DNA of 64,000 bases, from assembly GCA_022577435.1 (NCBI GenBank), contig JAKOON010000012.1:17956585-18020584 (forward strand), written 5' to 3'. This document shows positions 36,343-49,499 of this stretch, one piece after another. Under the pieces are notes generated by a model. That model searched no databases. It was not told the origin of the DNA and saw nothing but the letters and a program-made list of their open reading frames with translations. How positions within the stretch are numbered: position 1 is the stretch's first letter; each line of letters begins with the position of its first letter. The stretch comes from Embiotoca jacksoni. Lineage: Eukaryota > Chordata > Actinopteri > Embiotocidae. The position numbers and the translations under genes were made by a program.

Positions 36343-36924
36343 CAGAGAAAGGCTGCATTCTAATCACAACACAGATGTAAGATTTAAATATTGATGTCCA
36401 AAGGCCATTACAGCAAAGAGGGCCTCTGGTCTCGCTGTTGTTCAAGTACGTCCTTTTAAGACCCAGACAAAGCTTTGATTATCAGAGGTGTCACCGTAGA
36501 GTATGTCTGTATAGCTGACAGTGTGGGACTGCGAGGGAGATCAGTTTCCTGCAGCCACCACCACAGAATGTTAACGGATCACACTACATCCTGGCATTTC
36601 CACAGGCCTCAGCCTGCTCTACAATGTGTCCTGGAAGTTGCTGTTTATGATGCTCGTGATATTGTCACTAGGCTAAGTTGAAACAATGGAATTAGCTTGC
36701 AAGAATTTTGATTATCGATATATCATCAGTAAATTGTGTTAACCAAGCAGCAACCTATTTCACTCTTTTTTTCTTTGTTTTCTCTGAATATATTTTTCAA
36801 GGCTGTTTTGGGGGCAAAACAAGACACGTGGAGATATAAACTAAAACTTGTATGAATGGCAGTTTTTACTATTTGGTGACCTTTTATAGAAGATTTACCA
36901 AGAAGGTAGAACAGCTCTTTAACC

Positions 36925-37150
36925 AGTGGAGGAAGAAGTATTCACAGCAAAACCAAGCTGTAATAATATTGGAAACTTTGTAGAAAAATTTATTTAAAGT
37001 ATCAAAATTAATTAAAAGTACACATTGTGCAGAAAATGGCCCAGATAAATGTCATAGATTATGTGCTGAATGTCTTCTATTATGTAGTTTTATTTTTTAA
37101 GATGAAGACCTTAAATGACATGTTTTGCAGGTAAAATCATGAACTGAAAC
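36925..37150 (+). mobile_element. Fish non-autonomous DNA-transposon-like repeat (copy 2, decayed)
   Basis: Starts AGTGGAGGAAGAAGTATTCA and contains 'TTTAAAGTATCAAAATTAAT', 'AAAAGTACACATTGTGCAGA' and 'AAATGGCCCAGATAAATG', the same family as 1880-2328. Its right end fades and may reach about 37360. Confidence 0.6.
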
Positions 37151-38421
37151 ATAACCAGTAACCATAGTTGTCAATAAATGCAGAGGAGAAAAATAAAGTG
37201 CACTGTAGTGCAAAGTATAGGTGTAAATGCACTTCATAATTTCCACAGTTTACCTGCAGATTGAAACTCAAGTTTTATTTTGGAGGAATTGCACATTATT
37301 TTTTACCCGGTGAAACACCAGCTTGTTTAGAAATTTGAGGACTTGGGTACTTATTTTTCAAATGTGCATTGTATATTGCAGAGAGTGAAGTGGCCTGTTC
37401 TCATAGGAAGTTAAGTCTGGTCTGAGCTATTTGGGTAGCGGCAGACCTGGGTGCTTGGATGTACCTCATCATGCTGCAGAATGCTCCTCAGGGTTGGAGG
37501 AGGGAGCAGGGGCACTGCCTGCTTTTTTTTCTCTTCCTCTTTTTGCCTCCGGGACACAATTGCCTCATTTAACATTCTCTATTTGGCCCCTGCCAAGAGG
37601 GGAAATAGCCAGGGTGAGTAAGAGAGGCCGCCACACATCATGAATTCTTCTTTCATTTAACTTGCACAGTCCCTTTTCACCTTGCTGATGCACGTGGATC
37701 AGGAATGAAGATATTGCTCAATTAAGGGTATTTCTGAGGTTACTCCTGAGGTATTGCAGTTATTTCTGCGCCATGCCGAGGTTTTGATGTATCATGGATA
37801 TGGATATTGGGTTCATCACATTTGTGTGATGCTTTGACATCTCCATAGCCCAGAAGACAAACAGCTCCGCGCCAGCAACAGGAGCCTGCCTTTGCCATAT
37901 TCAAGAAATAAAGTCCAGGGGTTTACATCTGTCAGTCTTCCATTGCAGGCATATAAATAACTTTTATGTGTCTATTAAGGTCCTTTTTGTTTACTTCAAT
38001 TTAATTAGCTACAGTTAATCAAAACATTTTCATGGAATATGTCAGGATTGATATTAGGGCTTTGACTGAATCTTGGATGAGAGAAAGGACAGGGACTGTT
38101 TGGAGATATGACTCACGTTTTGCAGCAGTCATTGTCACAATATGTTGTCACAAATATACAGTTACATTGTTGGCCAAGCTTTGAGTTGGACTTGACATTG
38201 TGTAAAAATTGTTTCAGGACAAAAAAGGTAAATGAAATGGTGATTTAGAAAAAAAAAAAAAAAAAATAGAGGATAATGAAAAGGGATAATTTGGTGAACA
38301 CCATTTCCAGAGCAGTGTAGTAGCTGGCACACCAGAAAGTGACACCCTAATAGCTGTTCAGTCTAAATCTCCGGCTTGGCAGGAATTACTGAGGATGTGT
38401 TTGTGTGTGTGTGTGTGGTGA

Positions 38422-38439
38422 GGGGGGGGGGGGGGGGGG
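38422..38439. repeat. G18 homopolymer beside a short (GT)n
   Basis: A run of 18 G follows GTGTGTGTGTGTGGTGA. Able to form G-quadruplex and prone to length error. Confidence 0.9.
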
Positions 38440-38779
38440 TTTGCAGCGTGCAGTGCTGTGCAGAACTTTGCATTGGTTTGAAATGCACCAGGCTGTATAG
38501 TTAAGGGATAGGTGGCAACAGAGGATTAAGTAACAAGCTTTTCAGTTCAATTTGTACATCAGCATTTTGCGGACGAACGGCACAAAACACACACCATCTT
38601 AAGGGTTCAGTGGAAAATCACTAATGACAAAGCTTTGTAAACAGATAAACAATTTGTGTCAAATATGCTGAAAATATAAAACAAACTTCAAAACATGTTA
38701 ATACTTTATGTTTTGATTTGCACCATTGCAAAGCTGCTAAAGCTGTTGACAGCACAGCTTACACATCATGTGATCAGAG

Positions 38780-39010
38780 GCCATATCTGCCCGCATGTGA
38801 TTAGCAGGAAGCACTGCAATCCGAAACTAACCGTAATGGAGTGATATCCCAGTCGGAGCAGGTTGATGATGATCGATTATGTTTACTGTAAATTATGCAA
38901 ATCAGTTTAGATAGAGAGTGTGCGACATCGGACGGTGACGACAGAAGTGACGTGTTGCAAAGTACACGTCTCCTGCTTCTTATTATCTCAAAGCAGGCTT
39001 TGTGAAGTGA
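38780..39010. promoter_or_regulatory. Candidate conserved intronic element
   Basis: Contains ATGATGATCGATTATG, an octamer-like TTATGCAAATCAG (about 38893), and CRE-like GAAGTGACGTGTTGC (about 38945) in single-copy DNA. CpG is unusually frequent for the surroundings. Motif evidence only. Confidence 0.3.
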
Positions 39011-41469
39011 CAGAGTAAACATCCAGAGAGAAATGCAGCCGCTATTATTTCAGAATCAGCCAATTTTCCTTTTCTGTGTATTTCAGAGAATGCTTATCTA
39101 GTAATTACTAAAAACTGTTGACACTGAGCAAGTGCTGTAGCCAACTAAAATGCCTTTTTGTCTTATGATATCAGATTGGATTTTTATCTTAGGTTCACGC
39201 AATCATGCATCCCTGAAAACCAAAGATAACTGCCTCAAACTCCTTCTTTCCAGCATGAGTGTAGAATTAAGAGGCTCATTTTGAAAAACAACAATCATCA
39301 CATCCTACGTTTATTTCTGTGGTGAAATACTGATAATATATATTTTTTTTCTTTCTGGTTCAGTCTAGGATGTGTCTGTGAATCTCGGAGACGTACATTT
39401 GACCATAATCAAGTTTTTTAAGCTTCAGAAACAGGATAACAACTGGGTCAGATGATAAGCTCGGGCAAAACAGGAAAAAAAGCCTCCTGTGATAGACGAG
39501 GAGAAAATCTGATTGATTGATGTCTGCTGGCTTTGCTACCATCACAAGCCAGTTGACAGTTAGTTTGGGATCAGATGATTTCACTCTTAAGATTGGGTTT
39601 GAGGGGGAGCTAGGCAAATATGAAGGACACAAAGGTCAATGGCTTCTCTCCTCCTCTCTGTATCTATCTCTCCCTCGCAATAGCTTGCTTTGACAAACTG
39701 TAATATGTTGCTAAGCTTTGTGGCAGCAGGACACATGGTCGTAGTTTGTACAGTAATATCCTATTGCAGTAATCTCAGAAGGAATGATTGAAAGTGCTGG
39801 AGGAATCTGGTACGAGCAGGGACCCGTTGACATCATCAACTGCTGTGGACTGGCACATGTCTCCTGACTTGTTTGAACTGAATTTTCCCAGGGGACTGAA
39901 TAAGTTAAACAACAGCTTTGACTCGAAGTGAATCTGTTATTGTAAGCAGGATCTGATAAGACGTCACCATATTATGAGTTTGTGTAGCAAAGAGGCCAAA
40001 AGTGGAATCTCCAGCGAGTGTCTCTGTGGTTTCGGAAAAAGACGGACATGGAACAGTGACAAAGGATGATTAGATGCATATTGTAAATAAACACCCAAGC
40101 CTTTCACGATTCCCCCTCTCGCTCCCCGTCTCTTTTAAAAAGATGTTCCATACAACATTTGATCTGTTCTTGCTGCTTAGAACGTGAGATCACTGATGTT
40201 GCTCTGGATTTGACCTCTTGTGGCAAAATAGCAGTAACACTTGGATCAGGTTTAACCAAAACAAATGCTTGCAAGTTGGATTTTCTTTTGGTCAGAACAA
40301 GCCGTAACGTTGCCAGTGTTTGTCATGTAGCCATTAGAACGGGGCTGAAATTGAATAAGAATGGACTTGGCTGCCCATGGTGGTGTCTGTGATATTAAAG
40401 AGGAGGCCTTGGTTCCTCTGTGGGTCCATCTCTAATAGACATAACAGACATGTCCATTAGCTTTGTATGGGACTGCTTTCAAGATCAAGGTCTCACTTGT
40501 AATGAAGTGGCTGTGCAAATGCAAGTCAAATTCTACTATTGTGAATCACTTGTTTTAATCAAGTTTTCACTGAAAGAAATGTAGCCTCCATTCAGAGCCA
40601 CTACCCGAACAATAAAAAGGATAATCCGAAGACAATTCCCATCCAAATGGAACCGGACATCATTTAGGGGAAGAGACAACAACTCTTTGTTTGTTTGAAG
40701 TGGTTGATATGACAACCTTCTTGTCAAAGACTCAGGGCGAATAAAAGGGATTTGTAATTACCATAATTATCTCTTATATGTTTTCACCTAATGATGTCCA
40801 TTAAATGCCTGAGGCTTCATTTAGAGACTGCCTCACTGTAGGTTGGCATAGACTCATAATACAGCATGTTACATTACACAGCGCACAAGTAATGAACTTC
40901 TTTCATCAAAGATGTTTATCGTGCTGTGCTTCTGGGGGGAAAAGCCAATATACTTCAGCTTTTTGTTACAGTTGGATTATAACAATTCTCATAGTTCCCA
41001 CTTATCTTTCAAATTTTCTCTACATGTGATATCAACCCAATTGGCTTCATGTCTAAACAGGATGGCTCTCTAATCTAGACCGCTGTTCGTTTCATGTAAA
41101 ACATCTCATTTTGTGGCTTAGGCTGGTGGCTGTCTTATCGTTACATAATTCACTGCCCTCTCCATGATTTTCTTTGTGGCAATTTATTTAAATTCCCCCA
41201 TGTTTATATATTTCCTGTCTCCTTTCATTCAAAATGATTGCCTTTCATAAGTTCAAAGACTCATCTACAAGACTTTTGGTAACTTTACAGATATGAGTTG
41301 GCACTGGGGAGGAAGGAAAAGAAAAAGCTATTTTGTTGGAGAGCAGAAGCAGGAGGAGTGTTAGTGCATGTCCATCTCTGTCTCGAGGCCCGAATCCAGA
41401 GGTTGAACTAACTGCGATCAAGAGCGCAGATATAGCACTCTAACAGTCCACACCTCAGCAGGTACAGCG

Positions 41470-42290
41470 TCTGAGCGATCATGGCTGAATACGTGTGTGC
41501 TGTTCTGCTCCCGCGTTAAGGCCCTCAGTCCTGCATGTGGCTCCGCTCCTGTGGTTGCTTTGGTCTTTGTCCGCCACCTATCAGCATATCAGCAGTGTCT
41601 CTGAAGCCCAGTTGTATAATGCACCATTTATGGCTTTGTGGAGGGAGATGGCGGTCGGGCGGCGGAATAGCTCCAGGCCTTCCCTTCAGTGAGTGGATTA
41701 ACGGCGGCCTGCTTTAGCGCACTCTACCGCGGTGTGAAATCGGCCCCGCTTCGGCGCTGCCGATGAGGCTCCCTCTCTCTCTTTTCTCTCTCTGTTTCCT
41801 CACCTCCATGCAAAGCCTCTCCCAGCCATCTGTGAAATGTGGAAACTCTGTGTCTAAGTTGAGTTCAGATCCCATCCCCTCCGTCAAGCTGAGGCCAGGA
41901 AGCAAATGGGCAGGCAGTCGGCGGAGGGGGTTTGCAGAGGAGGAGGAGGAGGAGGAGGGGAAGGAGAGAGATGAGGAGGAGGAGGGTGGTGGTGGTGGTG
42001 GTGGTGGTGATGGTGATGGTGGCGTGGAGGGTGTGGGGGGGTGGATCAGCTCACTGATGTCGTGCCGCGTGTGCAGGAACCCTGCCTGTTCTCCGCGGGC
42101 GAGTTGGAGGAGGGTCCAGGCCTGGGTGCCGGCCGAGAGATCTCTGGTTCCTGCTTGCAGGTCCAAATCCCCCCTCTGTGTGTGTCTGTGTGGAGGCGAG
42201 GCGGTGGCACAGCTCCCCTGAGCCCCTGCCCAGTCCTTTGAAGATAAGATGGTGATACAGAGTCCCTTTCGGTACGTCGCTAACCGATGG
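41470..42290. promoter_or_regulatory. CpG-rich island inside intron 1 (possible alternative promoter)
   Basis: CpG is concentrated at 41650-41765 (GCGGTCGGGCGGCGG, AACGGCGGCC, ACCGCGGTG, CGGCCCCGCTTCGGCG, GCCGATG) and at 42058-42145 (GTCGTGCCGCGTG, CCGCGGGCGAG, GCCGGCCGAG), against an AT-rich, CpG-poor background. GGA and GGT repeats separate them. Overlapping frames (219 codons on -, 152 on +) follow from the GC and triplet bias and show no domain. In fish and mammals such intronic islands often mark alternative transcription starts; no transcript evidence is available here. Confidence 0.4.
41936..42022. repeat. (GGA)n and (GGT)n triplet repeats
   Basis: GGA units at 41936-41958, then AGG-rich sequence, then (GGT)n about 41986-42022 with GAT variants. 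On both strands they create long Glu/Gly or Ser/Pro frames that are not genes. Confidence 0.95.
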
Positions 42291-43187
42291 TCTTTGTGTG
42301 ACACACATGCCTCTCTCCGTTGGAGCCTGCAGCTAAAACACCTATGGTCTTTACTGAAACGAATCGGCCGCATGGCCTCAGGTCAAATTAGATTATGAAT
42401 GGGTGACAAAATCCTAGATCGTATGTTTAGGATATTTGATTTTTTTTTTTTTCACCATTTCATGCTGATAACGTAGAGTTCTGCTGTGGTTGATATTGTA
42501 TTTCTATTTGATTTCCCTCCACTGAGAAGAATCACTTTCAGAAATTCTCCTCATACACTCACTGCCGACTGAATTTTTTTCAGTTTTCCATGGCAACTAG
42601 TTGTCATCTTAACTCTACTGATTTCTCTGCTATCTGTGCTGTATTGCTCTTGATCATGACAGTTTTTTAAACATGTTTCTCGTCTGCATTTATAACCATA
42701 TTTTGTGGCACTCGCGGGCCAATTCTCCCACTTCTGGCTCTCCACACTAGCTTTTCACAAGAGCGGCCATCATAATCAGGCTTTTGAATTATGAACTCAA
42801 TATTCCCTTGACTTTTTTTTTTTTCCTCTATCCTGTGGCTTTGGGGTTCAGATCTGTGCATAATGTCTTGTGATTGCATGGCATTATGGTGGTTTGGAAA
42901 GCCGAGTCGAGGTCCAGCCACGCATCATCTTTCAGTAGACAATGTGGATTTGTGTGTCTCTCTGAGCTCATCAGGGATGGGGCGTTGATTGCTTTTTGAT
43001 ACCCCTCCAATGTGGATGAGGTCCTGCATACATCAGCTAATTAGAATGTACTTACAGTGTGTGTGTTTTTGTGTGACAGACCCCACACTTCTCATCAGAT
43101 CCTCAGCCCAAGTGGTCGAACCACACTCACTAAAGGCTTTATCAAATCCGAAAGAAAAGCTATACAGTGGGGGCTGGGGGTGGTGGC

Positions 43188-43188
<1 letters not shown>

Positions 43189-43268
<80 letters not shown>

Positions 43269-43287
43269 TGTGTGTGTGTGTGTGTGT
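43189..43287. repeat. (TG)n microsatellite, ~99 bp
   Basis: TG over the whole length with one TATG interruption at about 43261. Confidence 0.98.
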
Positions 43288-43389
43288 AAAAATAAAACAC
43301 TGAAAATCAAAAGAGAACGTATAACGACTGGAGTTATTTCACCATTTGGGTGAAAATTCCACTTTGAAAGCCATTTTATATACAAGACG

Positions 43390-43720
43390 TATGAGGAAAA
43401 TCTAATGACAGCTGTTGAGTGAAAGCTATAAAAAGATGTCTCAGAGAAAAAACCACCTTCTTACTGTTCCAGACCGCATTAAGCAAAGTTCAGCACACTG
43501 GCAGCAGTGGAGTTAACTTCATCCCACTGTAGTTAATGATGGCTGCTTTACTAGAAGCCCCTAAATGGATGGAACGGCAGTAGAGAGGGAAGTTGCAGCA
43601 GCTAATTAGGCAGCACAAATGAGTGAGTGGTATCATCCCGTGTGCACCTTGATGATATTATGGTTGTGGAGCGTCACATAGGGACTGGGACGACGTTTTA
43701 CCGGGGCATTTCAGTACGGC
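43390..43720. promoter_or_regulatory. Candidate conserved intronic element
   Basis: Non-repetitive sequence with GTAGTTAATGATGG, AGCAGCTAATTAGGCAGC (about 43598) and CACCTTGATGATATTATGG. It sits between two microsatellites. Motif and texture evidence only. Confidence 0.27.
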
Positions 43721-43763
43721 CATATTAGTCAGGCGCCTGCAGCATCTAGTTTCTCTTTCTTTG

Positions 43764-43766
<3 letters not shown>

Positions 43767-43807
<41 letters not shown>

Positions 43808-43838
43808 ACACACACACACACATACACGTGCACACACA
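43767..43838. repeat. (CA)n microsatellite
   Basis: CA array with CATA interruptions and a CGTGCA near its right end. Confidence 0.97.
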
Positions 43839-44119
43839 GAAACTCTTGCAAGCCTCACCAAATGTGCTAACCCATGCTATGATCTGTGGAAGGTTCTGGG
43901 GTGTCGCTATATATTTCATAAAGGCATTCTATTACACCCCCATGGCTTGTGGGAAACAGTACACTGTGGTCTAGTCCCCAGGCAGCTGAGAATAAAGTGT
44001 AGGACGTGGCACTGGAACAGAAATCTAACTGCTGTTTCTTCAGGTAATCTTGACTTGGATCTTAATTCCAATAAAGTGTTATTTTTTTTCACAGCATAAG
44101 CCAGATCCAAGCAAGAACA

Positions 44120-44320
44120 CTCCACACTGTATTTCTGCGGTTCTACTTTATTGAATATAATTTCAGATAAGAGGTGTAATCCTTTGGGGCGAAGTGATGT
44201 ATATTGACGAGCTCAATGATAGCGATACAGCACATGTCTCCGATCTGAAAGTGGTAAATAACGATTTGTGTCATCGGCTCAATCAAATGGAGAGGAATAT
44301 TGAAAACTGCCCTCATTGTT
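44120..44320. promoter_or_regulatory. Candidate conserved intronic element
   Basis: Single-copy-looking sequence with TTTCAGATAAGAGG (AGATAAG at about 44166), GTAAATAACGATTTGTGTC and GCTCAATCAAATGG. It contains one strong GATA site. Inference from motifs. Confidence 0.25.
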
Positions 44321-44699
44321 GTCAGTCTCCAACTTTGTCAGAGTGAGCCTGAATGTTTTAAGTGTCACTGCTGGAGACAGGAAGCAGGCAGTTAGTTGTT
44401 TCTTTGATACAAACCACAGAGATATTGAAATACACAAGTGGCCAAATAAATTTAGCAATCAGCTGGTTCGCTATTTAATCAAATTAGCTAATTCAAGGCA
44501 TGTTGTCTGCTGATGATATGACAGATGTTTAGAAGTATTATCTTAAAGGTTAGTTTCAAATATTAAGTATTTCTCTATAACAGGTAAAAATAAGATACGA
44601 TCAAAGTAAAAGTTTAGGAAAAAACAATATTTAGCTTATGTTTAGTTAAACATTCAAAAGGTCAGCAGATCAGCTTCATTAGATCTATAAGGATGTAGT

Positions 44700-45183
44700 T
44701 TGATTAGATTTGATTGAACCTGAAAACTTAAGCCAACGACCCAAGTTTGAATATGTTAATGTTCAAAGTCATATTATTCCAGTGGAGTCCTGCACCACTA
44801 AAGACGTCACCTTAGAAATTAGGTTTAAAGTAGCAACACAACGATATAGATACTACTACTGTACACCAATTCAGGAGAAGCATTGCATTCGAAATGTACT
44901 TTAATATTCTAAGTTACTATTGTACTATATAAGATAAAGAAGTTACCTAATATCAACCCAAGTAATAACATGTGACCCAGGCATTCTACTTATCTGGATA
45001 AATATAGAGCCACAGCATAGTCTTCAGTAACAAATGTAACACATAAGCTTAACTTGTGTTTTGTAAGTAACATCTTTCTTTACAAAGTAACTCTACAATG
45101 TATTATGAAACAGTAATTCTACTAAGAATAGGAAATAAAGTGTAATATAAAAGTGTAAAAATAATTAGTTACATTCCACCACT
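44700..45183 (+). mobile_element. Fish non-autonomous DNA-transposon-like repeat (copy 3, heavily decayed)
   Basis: The right end ATTAGTTACATTCCACCACTG and the interior 'TTTACAAAGTAACTCTACAA' match the family at 1880-2328 in + orientation. The left boundary is unclear because of decay. Several runs of the form AAGTAACTCT/GTACTTTAAT support membership. Confidence 0.45.
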
Positions 45184-46329
45184 GCAGACATTTAGCCTTT
45201 TCATTTTATTTATTCATTTAATTGGTCAAAATATACAAAGAAATTAATTCATATATTCACAGAGTTCATTGTAAAAAAATACAAACTCCACAAACTATTG
45301 TTGACGTGATCATTATTGTTGGCTGCCAAACACCAGCAGCAGTCGAAGTCTATTGTCCGTCCCCTCCTGTTTAGCTCAAGTGTGGTGGAGTTCCAGCAGT
45401 GAGCCAGGTCACTCAGGTCAATACCACACTGCTAGTCTCACCTCTCAGTGACTGGGTTTCTTCCATCAGCAGAGAGCAGCCCTCTTTGCTCCCACATGGT
45501 TCATTTCATCAGGGTTTCTTTTATCTTGACTGGCCAGGCCCATGACCCCTGAGCACTGATAGTCCAATAAGACTGCGAGAGAGCATCACCGGGGCATTGT
45601 GGAAACTGAAACAGAACTTTACTGGGTTAAGTTTTCTATCCCATTTTTGCTCCCCTGTTTGTGATTGTGTGTGTGTGTGTGTGTGCGCGCATTGATTTCC
45701 TGACCTGAACCATTTGAGAAAAAATTCAGTTTGAAAATTTCAAACAGAGGTTTGCTGGAATGGAACATAAATGGCAACAGATTCAGCATGAAATATGGAT
45801 CATGAATTAAATGCAAATTCATATTTGAAGCATTTAAAAAAATATAGACTATGGCAAAGCTGCGGTAGAGCTAACACATCTAAATTCTAAAACAGAAGAA
45901 AGAAAGGAGCGGCCGTTCTGCTCAGAACTGTTCAATTTCATGAGCCTGCAGAGAGGGCCATGTTTACTTTTCTTTGCAGAGAAGAAGAGAAATGAATGCT
46001 CTGTAAAGACAAACATGAAAGGAATCACCAAGAGTTCTTTAGGCCCTTTCTCTTGTGTTGTGTGTAATGCAGCTTCTTTACTGCCTAGGTAGTCTCTGCC
46101 ATCTGACTGCCGTTTGAAGTCAGCAGAAGTCGACAATATTTGCTTTTCAGCAATTCTCGCCCACTGTGTCTCTCTGTTGCTTTTGAAAGTGTGACCAGTG
46201 TGGAGTCTCTATCTGTTCCCTTCTTAGAAGTAATGGCTCAAATTGGGTGTTTGGTTCGTTGGCGAGTTGACGACGAGGTCCTTGCATATGAGGGGTTGCC
46301 GTTCATTGTTGTGATGGACAGCTACGGGC

Positions 46330-46390
46330 GGAGGAGGAGGAGGAGGAGGAGGAGGAGGGGGGAGGAGGGGGAGGAGGGGGGAGGAGAAGG
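46330..46390. repeat. (GGA)n triplet repeat
   Basis: GGA/GGGGA array of about 60 bases; purine-only on the + strand. Confidence 0.96.
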
Positions 46391-46999
46391 TGGGCAGTGA
46401 TGGGGGAGTTGGAGGGTGCAGGGAGCCAGACTGGGCCATTGCGGAGTGGCAGATAGCCTCAGCTCAGACCTGCTGGAGTGTGATCTCACCAAAAAACCAA
46501 GAATGGGCCAATCTCAGTCAAACCCTTCCAACCCACAAAAAAAGTGACAGAGGGTGAAGAAGAGGACGATTAGATAAAGGGTTTGACAGAAGGAAAAGAG
46601 GAAAGGTGCAACCAGTGCCAGAAAATGTACTTCACTAAATACCAGCTCATTATTCACTTTTTATTTTATTTATTTTATCAATAGGGCTGAATATTTGTTT
46701 CATACAGACCAGCACAATGTCCTCCTTTTTTTTTTTTTTTTTAAGAAATAGAAGAATCAAAAAACTATTTTTTTATTTTACCAGATTAAGTAAAATCTCT
46801 CAACAGTTTTTAATTTGGTCTCGAGACAAAGTAGCTGTGAAAGAAAAAAAAAAAGTAAAACTTTGAATGTGGAGTAAATCCACATTACTTCAAATCTCAC
46901 CAAACATTTACTGTCAACTTGCGATGTGACAGTGACGATATGAAAACATTGGGATTCAAAAATTAAGAATCTGTGCTCAGCTCATATTTCAATTTATGT

Positions 47000-47480
47000 T
47001 TCTGCTTCTTCATCACGCTCCTTCTCTGCAGAACCTCGTTTTGCCTTGTAACACATAAGAGTCTTGCCATCAACCCGCAGAATGAGAGGGGCAGCACAAC
47101 CTATTTCCCAATAAACTGTACAGCATGTTTTCCTACTTGAGCGAGCGCATATTTGTTGATTTGAAGCATAGAGTGCTATTTCTAATGGTATTATCCAGTG
47201 GGTAAGCGTATGAAAGCGGCTCCTTTTCTCTGGTGGAGGTGCATGTGGGTGGGTTAGAGGGGAGGCTGCGAGGCGGCTGAGACCCCGGCGTTATCAGCAC
47301 CAGATGCAGGTTGACTTCAGACTTTCAATGGAAGGTAAAGAGAGAGAGGAGGGGAATTAATGAGAGCCATAAAAACCAGCAGGATAAATAATTAGCCAAG
47401 TGGTTCTGAGGTCCGTCCCTTCATTTGCGGCTGCAAATTAATTCCCCTTGCAAAGTTTGTTCGTCAAAACTGCAGGCTGA
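47000..47480. promoter_or_regulatory. Candidate conserved intronic element
   Basis: Includes GAATTAATGAGAGCCATAAA then AACCAGCAGGATAAATAATTAG (47354-47395) and GCTGCAAATTAATTCC (about 47431), with E-boxes, in non-repetitive DNA. Typical texture of developmental enhancers; not tested. Confidence 0.3.
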
Positions 47481-49499
47481 TGCCGCTAAAGCTGCAGCTG
47501 GATGCATGTGTGCTTCCTGAAGATTCAATTGTTGGTGTTTTGCTGTGTCCTCCCTGCTTCATTTGTCATGTGTATCTGAGTGACAGGGTTCTCTGTCCTG
47601 CCACCGATAATTGGCCAGGCCGGTGCTTCCTCCAAATGTGTGCAGCACAGACAAACAGAGAAAAAGACTATTCAGGTGTCATAGCATTCTTCATAAATCA
47701 TCTGGATGAGAGAGTGTCATTTTTGTGTCTACATTTTTGTTTAGAATAATCAGAAGGACATAATGTTGCTTGTTTACTCGCGGCTGATGTTCCCCAGTTG
47801 AGCCTCTAGAAAGAGTGCAGGCTGTAAAACACTTTTGCACAGACAGATACAGAACACTAACGTGCCTCAAACCGCTTTTATGTCCGACAAGTGATGTCAT
47901 TTCACCGAACTGATTGCTACTCAGCGGTGCCCTCGTCAGGATCAAAGCTAATTTTTGCTGCATTAGAGGACACTTTGTGCCAGTGTACTGTGTGCTGATC
48001 TGGAGTGTTTACATGCGGTTCACTCCCTGAGGATTTTGTATTATTGTTGTCACACTGTATGGAGCACAGCCACTTGTATTGTTCTAATACACCACCGGTA
48101 GATTTGAAAAGAGCTGAGCAATCACTGAAAGACTTACATTATCCTGCAGTCTTTGATCGCTATTCATGTGTCTGCGCTAAGTAATCTTCCCCTCTAATCT
48201 CATTCACAGATATAAATAAACAAGTAATGCTCTAAATGAGAGAGAGCACATGAGTGAACATCCAGAGGATTATGGTAATTTGTGGATAAATAGAGGTGTT
48301 TAAAAAATGTGACTTTTTATTAAGGAAGTTACTTCTTTAAAGAAAAAAAAAAATCTATTTTTCACACAATGAACTCAGAGAAGTCAGTCGGTAAATGGTA
48401 TTTTGGTCCAATATTCTGCTTGAGGAAATGATGATGTGATGATCTTGTAAAGTTTTCTGACACATTCAGACAACACACTTGGTTTCTCAATAAGGTTTAT
48501 CTCCATAAATGTCAAATTCCCCAGGGAATTATGACATAAATACTTACGAATTTGCTCACTACTGATGAATAATTTACATTGTAAATAAAAGCACAAAGCA
48601 CTAAATACCGTTCAAATCAACATGCCCATGTTGACGATTGATTTTAAGGACTTTGCTCTTTTTTTCTAATCTCTTCCAACTTGACATTTGGAAATTCAGA
48701 AATCAATTATGTCTCCTTCCCAAATGAAAGGCGGAAAAAACTAGTATATGACTTTAAAGTCAGCCTAGCTCGCCTTTGACACGGCACATTACAAAGGGAA
48801 AGGAAAATCACACTGCATACCTGATCCATAAAAAAAAAAGCCTTTGAAATGGATTGCTGGGTGGGATCCAGTCTGGCACAAGTCATGGCATTGATGGCAC
48901 AGCCCCTGGGCGCGGGGATACTTGGCCTGGACAAGACGGTAGCTGGGCCCGTATCAGTGGGCACTGGCTCATCCTCTGGGAGCTCCTAAGCCATGCCGTC
49001 TGAAGAAGAACTGATGGGGTTGGCAGCACATATGGGCATGCTACGGGTTTTATTTCAGTCAAAAACAGCCCCGATGTTATCGCCTTCAGTCACCAGTGCT
49101 GCAGCATCACCCGGGCTGACCGAGATGATTGGGCTTCACAGGGAAAAAAAAAAAAATCCTGCTGCAAATTAACTTCAAAACAAAAACTTTTCTCCCATTA
49201 CATATGCACTGTTTTTAAATCGCCTATACATCCCAGGTGCTCCAATCTAATTGCACACCGATGTTTCTATCTTCCATATTGTGTTCAGGTGACAATTTGT
49301 TCCAGCTAATTGGAAATTTTGCGTTGGTACTTCCTGCACAAAACATTTGCCTATCATAAATGACATTGACATGATAAGCATGGATTCTGCTAGCTGCTGC
49401 TGCTGTTTTTTTTTCAAGCCAAGACAGGAAGTTGACAGCTGCAACAGTTTTCAGAAATAGTTGATAACCATCCACAGGGTAATGAAACTTCCACCTTTG

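Noticed and set aside
41714..42373. 219-codon minus-strand open frame, the longest in the window
   Set aside because: Pro/Ser runs come from GGA/GGT repeats read in reverse. There is no domain, and a 152-codon frame overlaps on the other strand.
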